Counted from the stretch's first letter, positions 1 to 8,135 are shown. The stretch: 21,230 nt of DNA from Nitrososphaeraceae archaeon (GCA_025936955.1 JAICSL010000003.1:1-21230), one strand, 5' to 3'. A program made the numbers and translations. Notes: generated from the sequence alone by a model not told the origin.

Positions 1-161
1 GTTCAAAAACACTAATTGGTGGCGGAGATACTCTTGGTGCTATGAAGATGGCTGGCGTGTCTGAGAGCGAAGTTAGTCATGTATCTACTGGTGGCGGAGC
101 AACTTTGAGATATCTTGCTGGAGATGAAATGCCAGGCATGGATGCTCTCAATAAAAAATAG
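1..161 (+). CDS. pgk: Phosphoglycerate kinase, C-terminal fragment
   Basis: This is the last 52 codons of a gene cut by the window edge; the reading frame begins at base 3 and ends at a TAG at 159-161. The peptide has the hallmark C-terminal phosphoglycerate kinase motifs: a GGGDTLGA nucleotide-binding loop, then a HVSTGGGATLRYL segment and a short LPG-like tail (MPGMDAL). The glycine-rich loops bind ATP/ADP phosphates in the reversible transfer between 1,3-bisphosphoglycerate and ADP. In autotrophic archaea the enzyme serves gluconeogenesis. The gene converges on the minus-strand propeller gene, with 47 bp between the two stop codons. The call is secure from the motifs; nothing can be said of the missing N-terminal domain. 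Confidence 0.93.
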   Translation, partial: SKTLIGGGDTLGAMKMAGVSESEVSHVSTGGGATLRYLAGDEMPGMDALNKK

Positions 162-208
162 ATGGTAAAAAATAGCAGATATATTAGAGAAACAGAGCAG
201 ATGCACAG

Positions 209-1864
209 CTAAGTAATTTTAACCTTCACCGCTTTTAGATACGATACGACATTATTTTCTCCGCCGATCATCAAAGTGTATATACCACTCTGCATGTCTG
301 AAGATGGTGTAAATATAAACGAAATTTGCTTTGACGTCCTTGCATTAAGTAAGAAGGATTCTTCGCTGAAAGAGCCTGTGGAATTTCCAAGGTTTCCGGT
401 AGGAGTAAAAGTTCCTGAAGAAATCATGGTGATATTCATATCTTGATTAGAAGATGAAGATACATTGACTTTAATCTCCGCAGTGTCACCTTTCTTTAGA
501 GTTATTTCCTTGGTTGGTAAGTAAACTGAGAATGGCAATTGTTTTTGAGCATCTATCCTACCGATTTTATTTTCTGACCATTCGGTAAACCATATTTGAT
601 TATTTTGTCCAACAGTAAATTGTAATACATTTGCTATTCCACATGTTTGATTGCTAGATTGGCATAGACCAAAGAATTTGTCTTGGGAAGGAATCCAATA
701 TTCAACTAACGTTTCGTTTACAGAATCAAATCTAGCAATTTTATTTCCAGTATGCTCATTGAACCATATAGAATTGTTTTGGCCTTTCTTAATCCAATAT
801 GGAAGAGTATATGCTCTCTCTGGAGTCTCGCTCCCACCAAAAATCCTTGGTGAAGCTCTTGAAGTAATAAATTTTGTGATATTACCATGCAGTGGATCAA
901 GTTTATAAAAAATACTTGTACCATGGTCAGTAACCCACAAGTTGCCCAAATCATCTACCACAGTTCCTACTGGCGAACTCAACTCTGCTGGCATTTCGAA
1001 ACTTTTGAATGTCTTTGTTTTCTCATCATATCTTAGAATTTGACCTTTCTTTTCGAATGCAAGCATAGAGATCCATATTGCATTGTTTTTATTATCAAGC
1101 GCTACCGAACCTGTACTAATGAGATCTTGATCTATTCCGGCAAAATTACCGGTGGGCAGAGGGATTTCCGAGATGCCGTCAGATGTACCGTTCTTCATTT
1201 TTGTAATATCCCCGACCCACAAAGAGGTTGAACGTATGCCTATAAAGTAGATATTTCCCTTAAGGTCAAAGTCTATTGATACGGGATAAATCGTACCAAA
1301 GACATCCGACATTTTAGGAACTTTGTAGAATTCAAAGGTGTTTGCAGATTTATTATATTTCCAGATAGCATTTTGTTTCTCATCGGTAAACCAAATATTA
1401 GCGCCAGTTCTATCTAATTTGACATCCCATACTTGAGAGCTATCAATTGGATTTTGACGTGATTTCCATATAGGAATGGATATTTCTTTGCCAAATTTCT
1501 GTTGATCTATGTTGTAAGAGTCAAGAGTTCCATTCTTGGTTGATATAAACCAAATTTTATTGTCATTATCTGCGGCTATGCCTAACGGCATTTCACAAAT
1601 TCCTGGCAATTTATACTCCGTAACGAATTCATTAGAGATGGGCTGTGTATTAAGACCACAAAACTGCTCCTGGAATTTCCTAATAGATTCTAATCGTGAG
1701 GATTCAACAGAATTGTAAGATAGCGTTTTAATATTATTATTACTATTATGATTATTATTATTTAATGCTAATATCCCAATTGCAATAGCAACTATCCCTA
1801 TTATCCCATATAATATAATTCTTTTATAACGATCGAAATTGTTAATCCTCTGTCCATCAGTCAA
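209..1864 (-). CDS. Membrane-anchored seven-bladed beta-propeller (Vgb/NHL-like) with C-terminal Ig-like domain
   Basis: A 551-residue protein. Residues about 13-34 form one hydrophobic membrane segment, followed by an Asn-rich linker (about 35-45). The rest should therefore face outside. Seven repeats with an aromatic core of the type IWFxxxxxN are visible (IWFISTKNG, IWFTDEKQN, IYFIGIRST, IWISMLAFE, LWVTDHGTS, IWFNEHTGN, IWFTEWSEN), which fits a seven-bladed propeller of the streptogramin lyase/NHL type. Residues about 450-551 look like a beta-sandwich that caps the propeller. The start is TTG: no in-frame ATG lies near the membrane segment, and a TATA-like element sits 29 nt upstream. Such proteins are often labelled virginiamycin B lyase, but the fold is a general scaffold; antibiotic lysis is not supported here. 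A surface-binding or carbohydrate-related role is possible. Confidence 0.8.
   Translation of the reverse strand: MTDGQRINNFDRYKRIILYGIIGIVAIAIGILALNNNNHNSNNNIKTLSYNSVESSRLESIRKFQEQFCGLNTQPISNEFVTEYKLPGICEMPLGIAADNDNKIWFISTKNGTLDSYNIDQQKFGKEISIPIWKSRQNPIDSSQVWDVKLDRTGANIWFTDEKQNAIWKYNKSANTFEFYKVPKMSDVFGTIYPVSIDFDLKGNIYFIGIRSTSLWVGDITKMKNGTSDGISEIPLPTGNFAGIDQDLISTGSVALDNKNNAIWISMLAFEKKGQILRYDEKTKTFKSFEMPAELSSPVGTVVDDLGNLWVTDHGTSIFYKLDPLHGNITKFITSRASPRIFGGSETPERAYTLPYWIKKGQNNSIWFNEHTGNKIARFDSVNETLVEYWIPSQDKFFGLCQSSNQTCGIANVLQFTVGQNNQIWFTEWSENKIGRIDAQKQLPFSVYLPTKEITLKKGDTAEIKVNVSSSSNQDMNITMISSGTFTPTGNLGNSTGSFSEESFLLNARTSKQISFIFTPSSDMQSGIYTLMIGGENNVVSYLKAVKVKIT
1728..1763. repeat. AAT/ATT trinucleotide-rich tract encoding an Asn-rich linker
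   Basis: An imperfect ATT repeat lies inside the propeller gene just after the membrane-anchor codons. On the minus strand it reads mostly AAT, giving the run NNNNHNSNNN. It probably forms a flexible spacer between membrane and propeller, and it may vary in length by replication slippage. Confidence 0.7.
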
Positions 1865-1887
1865 TTAACTCAAGGATGTCATGGTAT

Positions 1888-1897
1888 CATATATATG
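1888..1897 (-). promoter_or_regulatory. TATA-like element for the propeller gene
   Basis: On the minus strand the sequence reads CATATATATG and is centred about 29 nt before the TTG at 1864. This spacing suits an archaeal TATA box whose transcript starts at or next to the start codon, which supports the TTG as the real start. Confidence 0.5.
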
Positions 1898-2039
1898 TCT
1901 GTTCTCAAACTTGCTCGACCAATAAGTGTCAATGGATATTTTTATGGGCATTGATTTAGTAACTCTCTTTTAATGTTTATGACAAAAATAGTGAAAGGTA
2001 AATATACTTTGAAAATTTCTTCCGAAACTTTTCTAAACC

Positions 2040-2048
2040 TATAAAAAG
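2040..2048 (+). promoter_or_regulatory. TATA box for the VTT membrane protein
   Basis: TATAAAAAG preceded by AAACC (BRE-like), centred 27 nt before the ATG at 2071. This implies a leaderless or nearly leaderless mRNA. Confidence 0.6.
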
Positions 2049-2070
2049 TCTAATATCAAAAATTAAACTC

Positions 2071-2556
2071 ATGGTATATGATTTTATACAATCTATAATT
2101 CAAAGCTCTTTTTTTATAAAATATGGACTAATTGGACTTTTCTTAAACGCTTTACTATCATCGGTAATTCCTATTCCGACAGAATTAACAACGTCTGCTT
2201 TGATACTGGGAGGACAAAACAAAATGGCCATATTTATCATATTGACGATCGGATCCATAATAGGAGGATTTTTGGCTTATTATATAGGATATAACGGAAC
2301 TAAGCTGTCTGCCAAGCTAGGAAGAACTCCAAAGAAAGAACACATGGAGAAAAGTGATGTATTATTAACAAAATACGGCTGGGTATTGATATTCTTATCA
2401 CCTTGGATACCGATACTTGGTGACATAATACCCATTATAGCAGGAGCTAAGAAATACAATATTAAAAAATTCGTCATAGCCATCTGCTTGGGCAAAGTAA
2501 TAAAATCGTTAGCAATAGTATTTTTTAGTAGTGTAATTCTATCAAAGTTTTTTTAG
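2071..2556 (+). CDS. VTT-domain (DedA/YqaA-like) integral membrane protein
   Basis: 161 residues, mostly hydrophobic. There are about four to five membrane stretches: residues about 13-32, 40-72 (broken by glycines), 105-128 and 138-160. The segment with SSVIPIPTELTTSALILGG, followed later by a proline-rich LSPWIPILGDIIPIIAG, matches the re-entrant helix pattern of VTT/DedA (SNARE-associated) proteins, where prolines and acidic residues lie within the membrane. Family members act in membrane homeostasis and as lipid scramblases or flippases, for example for undecaprenyl phosphate in bacteria. The archaeal substrate is unknown. The gene stands alone, with its own promoter, between two minus-strand genes. 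The length is short but complete for the YqaA-type subgroup. Confidence 0.75.
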   Translation: MVYDFIQSIIQSSFFIKYGLIGLFLNALLSSVIPIPTELTTSALILGGQNKMAIFIILTIGSIIGGFLAYYIGYNGTKLSAKLGRTPKKEHMEKSDVLLTKYGWVLIFLSPWIPILGDIIPIIAGAKKYNIKKFVIAICLGKVIKSLAIVFFSSVILSKFF

Positions 2557-2601
2557 ATCTAAATCTCACTGTATAGATGTGTGATCATATATAGAATGAC
2601 A

Positions 2602-2955
2602 TCAAAGTAATTTTAATCCCTTTGTAACTTTATCTATCATCTCTACCGGTGCTGGTCCTATCCCTATGCACGTGACTGTCCCTGAAGGGACTTGAGTTAA
2701 CCCACTATCATGAACTTGAACTACGGTAAGACTCAGACTCTCAGCATGTTTTCTTATCTGAATTAATTCTTCATAGTTATCTACTTTTACTACCACTTTC
2801 GCCTGACCTAACTCATACCAGTCTCTGAACCAATCTCGATTTTTGTGTTTTGTTCTTTCCACTCCCATCACAGCAGCGTGAGCTGCCTGTGCGGCTATTT
2901 TTCCTGTTCCCATTCTAAGATCCTTTCTAACGACAATAACCTGCTTGTAATCCAC
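2602..2955 (-). CDS. pth2: Peptidyl-tRNA hydrolase, archaeal/eukaryal type (Pth2)
   Basis: 117 residues, the usual length of the archaeal enzyme. It shows both family signatures: the N-terminal GTGKIAAQAAHAA block (Lys19 and His26 region) and the C-terminal HDSGLTQVPSGT block followed by IGIGPAP. Pth2 cleaves the ester bond of peptidyl-tRNAs that fall off stalled ribosomes, recycling tRNA in the cytoplasm. The start is a GTG at 2953-2955, giving the peptide MDYKQVIVV, which is the expected N-terminal strand. It is divergent from the reductase gene at 3027, with only 71 bp between, so the two promoters must overlap or abut. Confidence 0.95.
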   Translation of the reverse strand: MDYKQVIVVRKDLRMGTGKIAAQAAHAAVMGVERTKHKNRDWFRDWYELGQAKVVVKVDNYEELIQIRKHAESLSLTVVQVHDSGLTQVPSGTVTCIGIGPAPVEMIDKVTKGLKLL

Positions 2956-3018
2956 TTTATCACTATATTATAGATTAATTAATACATAAGCAATTAAATG
3001 CGTATCTATTATAATGTT

Positions 3019-3044
3019 GGATTCTTATGATGGACTCTTATGAT
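3019..3044. repeat. 13-bp tandem duplication over the reductase start codon
   Basis: Two adjacent 13-base units, GGATTCTTATGAT and GGACTCTTATGAT, differ by one base. The annotated ATG at 3027 lies in the first copy. With one unit removed, the upstream ATG at 3014 would run straight into the reductase frame as MLDSYDV. Confidence 0.85.
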
Positions 3045-4193
3045 GTTATAGTTGCAGGAGGTAGTATCTCTGGCCTATTAGCAGCTAGAGAAATAGCTTC
3101 GGCCGGATTTTCTGTAGCTGTGATTGAAGAAGATTCAGAAATAGGAACGCCGGAACACTGCGGAGGACTGGTAAGCATGCAAGGCATCCAAGATCTTAGC
3201 ATCATCCCTTCCAGTGGCGCCATTCAGAACAATATCAAATATGCAAAAATTTTTTCTCCCTCAAAGAGTTTTGAGTTGAATGCTGTAGAACAGAAAGTAA
3301 TTGTTTTAGATAGACGAGTATTTGATAAGCAAATTGCTTTTCAAGCACAGAAAATGGGAGCTGAAATAAAAGTTAAATGTTCTATGCGGTCGGTATCTCA
3401 AGACGCCGTAAGCGATACCAGAAAATGTACTGTAAAAACCTCTGAAGGAGATTTGTTATCCACTTACTTTATAGATGCAAGGGGAGTTTCGTCAATATTA
3501 CAAAGAAATCGGGAAGGCATATTGCAGTCTGCTCAGTATGAGGTATATACAGAATGGATTGATCAGGATACTGTTGAAGTAAAATTTGACAAAGACAAAT
3601 ATCCAGGGTTCTTTGCATGGGTTATTCCTACTGGTTCAGGTAGCGGAAAGGTCGGAGTTGCGGGCAGATCGATCAATGCCGCAAACGTATTGAAATCATA
3701 TTTGGAAAGTAAAGGTGAAAAATATTCGATAGTTAGGAAAGTATATGCTCCAATTTGGACATTAGGTCCGTTGAAAAATTTTGTTTTCAATAATACACTC
3801 GTAATCGGAGACGCGGCCGGTCAGACCAAACCGACTACTGCTGGAGGAATTTATACTTGTGGAATGGGAGGAATCTGTGCCGGTAGAGCTATTGTGAAGG
3901 CATTAGAAGAAAATAATGACAGATTATTAAAACATTATGAGAAGAACTGGTTCTCAATGTTCAAAAGGGAATTTGATAAAATGCTTTTTGCTAGGAGATT
4001 ATTGGAGCGATTAGACAATAAAGCAATTGATGATATATTTTCAAATATTTCAAATAGTGAGATTAAAGATGTCTCAACCTCTGGAAATTTCGACTTTCAT
4101 TCGAACGCTATTACGAAAATACTGAGTACAAAAGGTGCAATCAAGATAATAAGAACAATGATCGGGAGTGAAATTAGGCATTTGTATAAATAA
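3027..4193 (+). CDS. Geranylgeranyl reductase family FAD-dependent oxidoreductase
   Basis: 388 residues. The N-terminus has a dinucleotide-binding fold (IVAGGSISGLLAAREIA) ending in an acidic residue (VIEED). A PEHCGGLVS segment follows at about residue 43, typical of geranylgeranyl reductases. Around residue 265 there is a second FAD motif, GDAAGQTKPTTAGGIYT. Family members saturate double bonds of geranylgeranyl chains; in archaea they reduce digeranylgeranylglycerophospholipids to make saturated membrane lipids. Archaea often have several paralogues, so the exact substrate is uncertain. ATG 3027 and ATG 3030 are adjacent; the first is used here. It is divergent from pth2, and a 13-bp tandem duplication covers the start region. 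Confidence 0.82.
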   Translation: MMDSYDVIVAGGSISGLLAAREIASAGFSVAVIEEDSEIGTPEHCGGLVSMQGIQDLSIIPSSGAIQNNIKYAKIFSPSKSFELNAVEQKVIVLDRRVFDKQIAFQAQKMGAEIKVKCSMRSVSQDAVSDTRKCTVKTSEGDLLSTYFIDARGVSSILQRNREGILQSAQYEVYTEWIDQDTVEVKFDKDKYPGFFAWVIPTGSGSGKVGVAGRSINAANVLKSYLESKGEKYSIVRKVYAPIWTLGPLKNFVFNNTLVIGDAAGQTKPTTAGGIYTCGMGGICAGRAIVKALEENNDRLLKHYEKNWFSMFKREFDKMLFARRLLERLDNKAIDDIFSNISNSEIKDVSTSGNFDFHSNAITKILSTKGAIKIIRTMIGSEIRHLYK

Positions 4194-4198
4194 GCAAA

Positions 4199-4206
4199 AT
4201 ATAAAT
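4199..4206 (+). promoter_or_regulatory. TATA box of the zinc-ribbon/aEF1B/CDC48 operon
   Basis: ATATAAAT centred about 32 nt before the ATG at 4235 and about 26 nt before an in-frame TTG at 4229. Transcripts would start near 4229, giving either a leaderless TTG start or an ATG with a leader of about 6 nt. Confidence 0.5.
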
Positions 4207-4234
4207 TCGGATATAACTCTTCAACTATTTGGAC

Positions 4235-4414
4235 ATGTCTAAATCATTACAATTACCTGTTTGCACTTCGTGCAGTAGACCGATAATGCCCAATGATGAA
4301 TGTGTAAAGTACTATTGTCCCAATTGTGGTTATGTCTTAATCTGGCGATGCGAAAGCTGCCGTGAATTTGCTAGGGGATACAAATGTGTGGGATGTGGAT
4401 TTGAGGGTCCATAA
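4235..4414 (+). CDS. Small zinc-ribbon RNA-binding-type protein with four CxxC knuckles
   Basis: 59 residues with four CxxC pairs, C10-C13, C28-C31, C39-C42 and C51-C54, plus a lone C23. This is enough for two structural zinc sites. The shape matches the archaeal zinc-finger protein usually encoded next to elongation factor 1-beta, and its likely role is in translation or RNA binding. The stop codon is 2 nt before the aEF1B ATG, so the two genes are co-transcribed. An in-frame TTG at 4229 would add two residues; ATG is preferred because LQLPVCTSC follows directly, as expected for the family. The molecular function is not established. Confidence 0.85.
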   Translation: MSKSLQLPVCTSCSRPIMPNDECVKYYCPNCGYVLIWRCESCREFARGYKCVGCGFEGP

Positions 4415-4416
4415 AA

Positions 4417-4698
4417 ATGACACGTCTAGTTGCGAGAATCAGAATCTTGCCAGCTGAAGCAGATTCAAATATAGACGAAGTTATTCAGACTTTGAAGAAC
4501 CAGGTTCCAGATGGTATGGAGCTGAGAGCACATATGAAAGAACCCATTGCCTTTGGCTTGCAAGCAATTATAGGAGATTTCGTATTGAATGACGACGAAG
4601 GTCAAATGGATAAGTTGGAAGAATCAATTAAAAATACTGGAGGAGTGGGTGAGATAGAAGTAATTAACATAAGCCGACAATCTGTGAAAATGAAGTAG
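4417..4698 (+). CDS. ef1b: Translation elongation factor 1-beta (aEF1B)
   Basis: 93 residues, the full length of the archaeal factor, which consists only of the guanine-exchange domain. The pattern of a first strand (LVARIRILPAEAD), a helix (DEVIQTLKNQVP), an EPIAFGLQAI strand, and the closing acidic helix with VGEIEVINISR is diagnostic. It promotes GDP release from aEF1A, so it restores the factor that delivers aminoacyl-tRNA to the ribosome. It lies 2 nt behind the zinc-ribbon gene and 35 nt before the CDC48 gene. A GAGGGT sequence upstream may help initiation within the operon. Confidence 0.93.
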   Translation: MTRLVARIRILPAEADSNIDEVIQTLKNQVPDGMELRAHMKEPIAFGLQAIIGDFVLNDDEGQMDKLEESIKNTGGVGEIEVINISRQSVKMK

Positions 4699-4733
4699 TC
4701 TGAGAAAGAGAAGAAAGAGGTTGCCGCCAGAAT

Positions 4734-6932
4734 TTGAAAAAGTCTCGCGTAAGTAGCGGTAAATCATCAGCTACGCTTCAATTAAGAGTAGCTGAAGCAA
4801 AACATCAAGATATAGGTAAACGAAGGGCACGGATCGATTTAGAATCGATGCATCGTATTGGAATAGAACCCGGAGAGGTTGTAGAACTTATTGGTAAACG
4901 TAATACGGTAGTAACGGCTTGGAATGCAGACGAAGAAGATCAGGATACGGATATTATTAGAATCGATGGACAAACTAGAAAGAACGCATGTGTAAGTTTG
5001 AATGATGTTCTGACCGTAAGAAGAATTAAATCCAAACCTGCAAAGGGCGTAATTTTGATGCCTTTAGGGAATAACAACATCATTGTCGACAAAGAATTCT
5101 GCGAGTTTGTAAAAAATAGACTTAAAGGTTTTCCAATAAATGAAGGCGATGAGATATCGGTGATAATTCTGGGTAACCCTATGGATTTTCGGATTAAAAG
5201 AGTAATACCACAACACACAACAGTTAGAATTGAAAGCGCAACAAAACTCCGCATTATGGCAGAGACAATTATGGATAAAAAACCCAGAGTCACTTATGAA
5301 GAGATTGGAGGTTTGAAGGAACAGATAAAGAGATTAAGGGAGATTGTTGAACTACCATTGCGACATCCTGAGGTATTTTCCAAGCTTGGTATTGAACCAC
5401 ATAGTGGTGTACTCATGTACGGTGCTCCCGGTTGTGGAAAGACCCTAATTGCCAAAGCGCTAGCGGCAGAATCCGAGGCTAATTTCTATATTATCAACGG
5501 TCCTGAAATTGTAAATAAATACTATGGAGAAACAGAAGCTAGGCTGCGAGATATCTTCAAAGATGCTAGAGAGTCTGCACCAAGTGTTATATTTATTGAT
5601 GAAATTGATGCTATTGCGCCAAAAAGAGAGGAAGCTTTTGGCGATGTTGAAAAACGGGTGGTAGCACAGCTTCTTGCTTTAATGGATGGTATGTCTGAAC
5701 GAGGCAATGTAATTGTCCTTGGGGCAACAAACAGACCAGAAAGTATCGATCCAGCTTTAAGACGTCCTGGCAGATTTGATAGAGAAATTGAAATCGGTGT
5801 GCCGAATTGTGAAGGCAGGTTAGAAATTCTTCAAATTCATACAATGGGAATGCCTCTTGCACAGGATATTGATCTACGAGAAATTTCATCTGAACTTCAT
5901 GGATATACTGGGGCAGACATCAAAGCATTATGTAGAGAAGCTGCAATGAAGGCACTTAGACGTTATGTGCCCGAAATGGATTTCGCAGGAGATAAAGTTG
6001 CGCCGGATACACTTCAATTAATGGAAATCAAGAATAAGGATTTCAGTGATGGAATGAAGGAAATTATTCCAACTGCAATGAGAGAATTTTATGTAGAGGT
6101 CGCTCGTACAAGATGGGATAATGTTGGCGGTCTATACGAAGCAAAGCGTTTATTATATGATAACCTCATTACAGCTATAAAAGAACCCGAACAATTTATC
6201 AGAATGGGTGTTAAGCCTCCGAGAGGAGCCTTATTGTTTGGTCCTCCAGGCTGTGGCAAGACTTTGATCGCCAGATCTTTGGCAACTGAGAGCGGTGCCA
6301 ATATCATAGTTGTACGTGGTCCAGAGATATTGTCGAAATGGGTAGGTGAGTCTGAAAAAGCTATACGCGAAATTTTTAGAAAAGCAAGGGCATCCTCTCC
6401 ATGCATCGTGGTATTTGATGAGATAGATTCTCTTGCTAGACCAAGAGGAGAAGAAGATGTTGTAGGTAACGAAAGAGTACTCTCCCAGATTTTAACAGAA
6501 ATGGATGATTCAGGCAGTGCAGGTGTTGTAGTGATTGGCATAACTAATAGACCGGATCTCATAGATACTTCTTTGCTTCGGCCGGAAAGATTAGGCTTAA
6601 TTGTATATATCAATCCTCCCGACGAAAAAGCACGACTGGATATTATCAAAATACTAACCAATTCCATGCCTTTAGCAAGTGATATTGACTTTAAAACTAT
6701 GTTGCACTCTGCTACGGGATTTAGTGGTGCGGACCTTATTGCCTTATGCAGAGAGGCAGCAGTTAATGCGATACGGTCTAAATCAAAAATTATTAGTAAT
6801 AGCGACTTCAGCAAAGCTTTACTCTTGGTTAACCCATCAATAACAAAGGATGTAGAAGATTGGTACGAGTCGATAAAGAGGCGTATTACCTATGCAATAC
6901 CAAGACCTATAGACAAGGTATTTTATGGGTAA
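4734..6932 (+). CDS. cdc48: CDC48/VCP-type AAA+ ATPase with two AAA modules
   Basis: 732 residues. The N-terminal double-psi barrel and following domain cover about 14-185 (LQLRVAEAKHQDIGKRRARI opens it). D1 has Walker A GAPGCGKT at 230-237, pore loop KYYGETE and Walker B VIFIDEID with E290. D2 has Walker A GPPGCGKT at 503-510, pore loop KWVGESE and Walker B IVVFDEID with E563. These hexamers unfold proteins and feed the proteasome. The start is TTG, with purine-rich sequence upstream; the next ATG, at residue 39, would cut the N domain. In D2 the arginine-finger stretch reads LLRPERLGLIVYI where RPGRFD-like sequence is common. The C-terminus (PRPIDKVFYG) lacks an obvious HbYX-type proteasome-docking motif. 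Confidence 0.94.
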   Translation: MKKSRVSSGKSSATLQLRVAEAKHQDIGKRRARIDLESMHRIGIEPGEVVELIGKRNTVVTAWNADEEDQDTDIIRIDGQTRKNACVSLNDVLTVRRIKSKPAKGVILMPLGNNNIIVDKEFCEFVKNRLKGFPINEGDEISVIILGNPMDFRIKRVIPQHTTVRIESATKLRIMAETIMDKKPRVTYEEIGGLKEQIKRLREIVELPLRHPEVFSKLGIEPHSGVLMYGAPGCGKTLIAKALAAESEANFYIINGPEIVNKYYGETEARLRDIFKDARESAPSVIFIDEIDAIAPKREEAFGDVEKRVVAQLLALMDGMSERGNVIVLGATNRPESIDPALRRPGRFDREIEIGVPNCEGRLEILQIHTMGMPLAQDIDLREISSELHGYTGADIKALCREAAMKALRRYVPEMDFAGDKVAPDTLQLMEIKNKDFSDGMKEIIPTAMREFYVEVARTRWDNVGGLYEAKRLLYDNLITAIKEPEQFIRMGVKPPRGALLFGPPGCGKTLIARSLATESGANIIVVRGPEILSKWVGESEKAIREIFRKARASSPCIVVFDEIDSLARPRGEEDVVGNERVLSQILTEMDDSGSAGVVVIGITNRPDLIDTSLLRPERLGLIVYINPPDEKARLDIIKILTNSMPLASDIDFKTMLHSATGFSGADLIALCREAAVNAIRSKSKIISNSDFSKALLLVNPSITKDVEDWYESIKRRITYAIPRPIDKVFYG

Positions 6933-6976
6933 TTTCATATATATTTAGCATAATACGCGGTTGTAAATAAGAATTG

Positions 6977-6986
6977 TATTAATATA
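6977..6986 (+). promoter_or_regulatory. TATA-like element for the winged-helix gene
   Basis: TATTAATATA centred 27 nt before the ATG at 7009, followed by a purine-rich AAGGTGG. The spacing suits a leaderless archaeal transcript. Confidence 0.5.
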
Positions 6987-7008
6987 AGGTGGTGTCCGAG
7001 TACGAGTA

Positions 7009-7242
7009 ATGAAATATCCCTTGAGAAACCTCGTTTATGAAAAGATTCGTAATGCGGGTACATTAACTGATTCTGATTTAGTCAATATATTGAGCAAAGA
7101 TGGAGTTCATTTAACTGACGCTCATTTAAATAAGACATTGCTTGATCTTGAAATATACGGTTTAATCAGGATTTCATGGGTTGGAAAAGATAAGCGTCGA
7201 ATCGAAACCGCTGTGAATTCTGCGTCTGTTGGTTTATCATAA
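7009..7242 (+). CDS. Small winged-helix DNA-binding-type protein
   Basis: 77 residues. The pattern is a helix (RNLVYEKIRNAG), a short turn (TLTDSDLVNILSKDG), a recognition-type helix (TDAHLNKTLLDLEIYGL) and a basic wing (IRISWVGKDKRRIE). This is a one-domain winged helix like those common in Nitrososphaerota and other archaea, probably a transcription regulator or nucleoid-associated protein. Its stop codon is only 2 nt from the convergent ctaB stop, so the two mRNAs must overlap at their 3' ends. The target genes are unknown. The short polar tail (NSASVGLS) has no recognisable role. Confidence 0.72.
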   Translation: MKYPLRNLVYEKIRNAGTLTDSDLVNILSKDGVHLTDAHLNKTLLDLEIYGLIRISWVGKDKRRIETAVNSASVGLS

Positions 7243-7244
7243 AA

Positions 7245-8135
7245 TCAAGGGATTCGATAATAAAGAAGAGCATCGAACGCTATACCAACAAATACTATTA
7301 TTAAATAGGGTGCCGTAACTTTATATGCTTTCCACGCAAAAGACGGAGTTGGATCTTTTGTCAACTTGTAATGATATATTATCATAAGTAACCCTGAAAT
7401 TGTTGCGATTATTGTGTAAACTATGCCTAAACCAAAAAAATAAAGCATTACAGAATATGGAAGTAAAATAGCTGTGTTTATAAATATGTAATTAGCAGTT
7501 CTTTGGTTCCCAATTAAAACAGGCAACATAGGAACACGGGCACTCGCATACTCTTGTCGGGTTTTAATTGCCAAACACCAAAAATGAGGGGGAGTCCACA
7601 TGAATACAATCCATCCTATTAAAAATCCAAGCAAATTGATTGACCCAGTTGATGCTGCCCATCCTGCCATCGATGCAGCACTTCCTGCAAAACCTCCAAT
7701 GACAATATTTGACGCATTATTACGTTTGAGCCATATAGTGTAAATTATGACGTAGAAAAATATACCTAGTGCTATCATTCCTGTAGTTACTGGATTTAGA
7801 GTGAAATACGAAATAATGATTGAAAGAATGCTAGTACTAATACCATAAAGCAATACACTTTTTGCAGATAACCGACCAGAAGGAACAGGTCTAGTGGAGG
7901 TTCTGTTCATCATCTTGTCTAGGTCTCTATCATAATAATGATTAAGCGCACTTGCGCCCATAGATGCCAAACTACCAGAGATAGTAAGAAAACCCAGTTG
8001 CCAGACAGATACATCCCAGGCAACTGCGGGTGTATTGTCAAATCTACTAGCAGCAAGCGACGAGCAAATAGCTGTTATTACTAGAACAATCACTATTCTT
8101 GGCTTTGAGACCTCAATGAAGTCGCTTATATTCAC
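7245..8135 (-). CDS. ctaB: Protoheme IX farnesyltransferase (heme O synthase)
   Basis: 296 residues, normal length, with about eight to nine membrane helices of the UbiA prenyltransferase fold. The first Asp-rich motif, NHYYDRDLD, is at residues 65-73 (N65, D69, D73), followed by MNRTSTRPVPSGRLS. The second conserved loop shows FMWTPPHFWCLAIKTRQEY. The enzyme attaches a farnesyl group from farnesyl diphosphate to heme b, giving heme O for heme-copper terminal oxidases. That fits an aerobic ammonia oxidiser. The start is a GTG at 8133-8135. It is convergent with the winged-helix gene, with 2 bp between stops; no oxidase subunit is adjacent in this window. Confidence 0.93.
   Translation of the reverse strand: MNISDFIEVSKPRIVIVLVITAICSSLAASRFDNTPAVAWDVSVWQLGFLTISGSLASMGASALNHYYDRDLDKMMNRTSTRPVPSGRLSAKSVLLYGISTSILSIIISYFTLNPVTTGMIALGIFFYVIIYTIWLKRNNASNIVIGGFAGSAASMAGWAASTGSINLLGFLIGWIVFMWTPPHFWCLAIKTRQEYASARVPMLPVLIGNQRTANYIFINTAILLPYSVMLYFFGLGIVYTIIATISGLLMIIYHYKLTKDPTPSFAWKAYKVTAPYLIIVFVGIAFDALLYYRIP

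Noticed and set aside
209..1864. Antibiotic resistance by virginiamycin B lyase
   Set aside because: The resemblance is to the propeller repeat only; membrane anchoring and the Ig-like domain point to a different role.
6089..6814. A 241-codon open frame on the minus strand opposite the second half of the CDC48 gene
   Set aside because: It is antisense to strongly conserved AAA+ motifs, and its product is low-complexity Ser/Ile/Leu-rich with no domain; a shadow frame.
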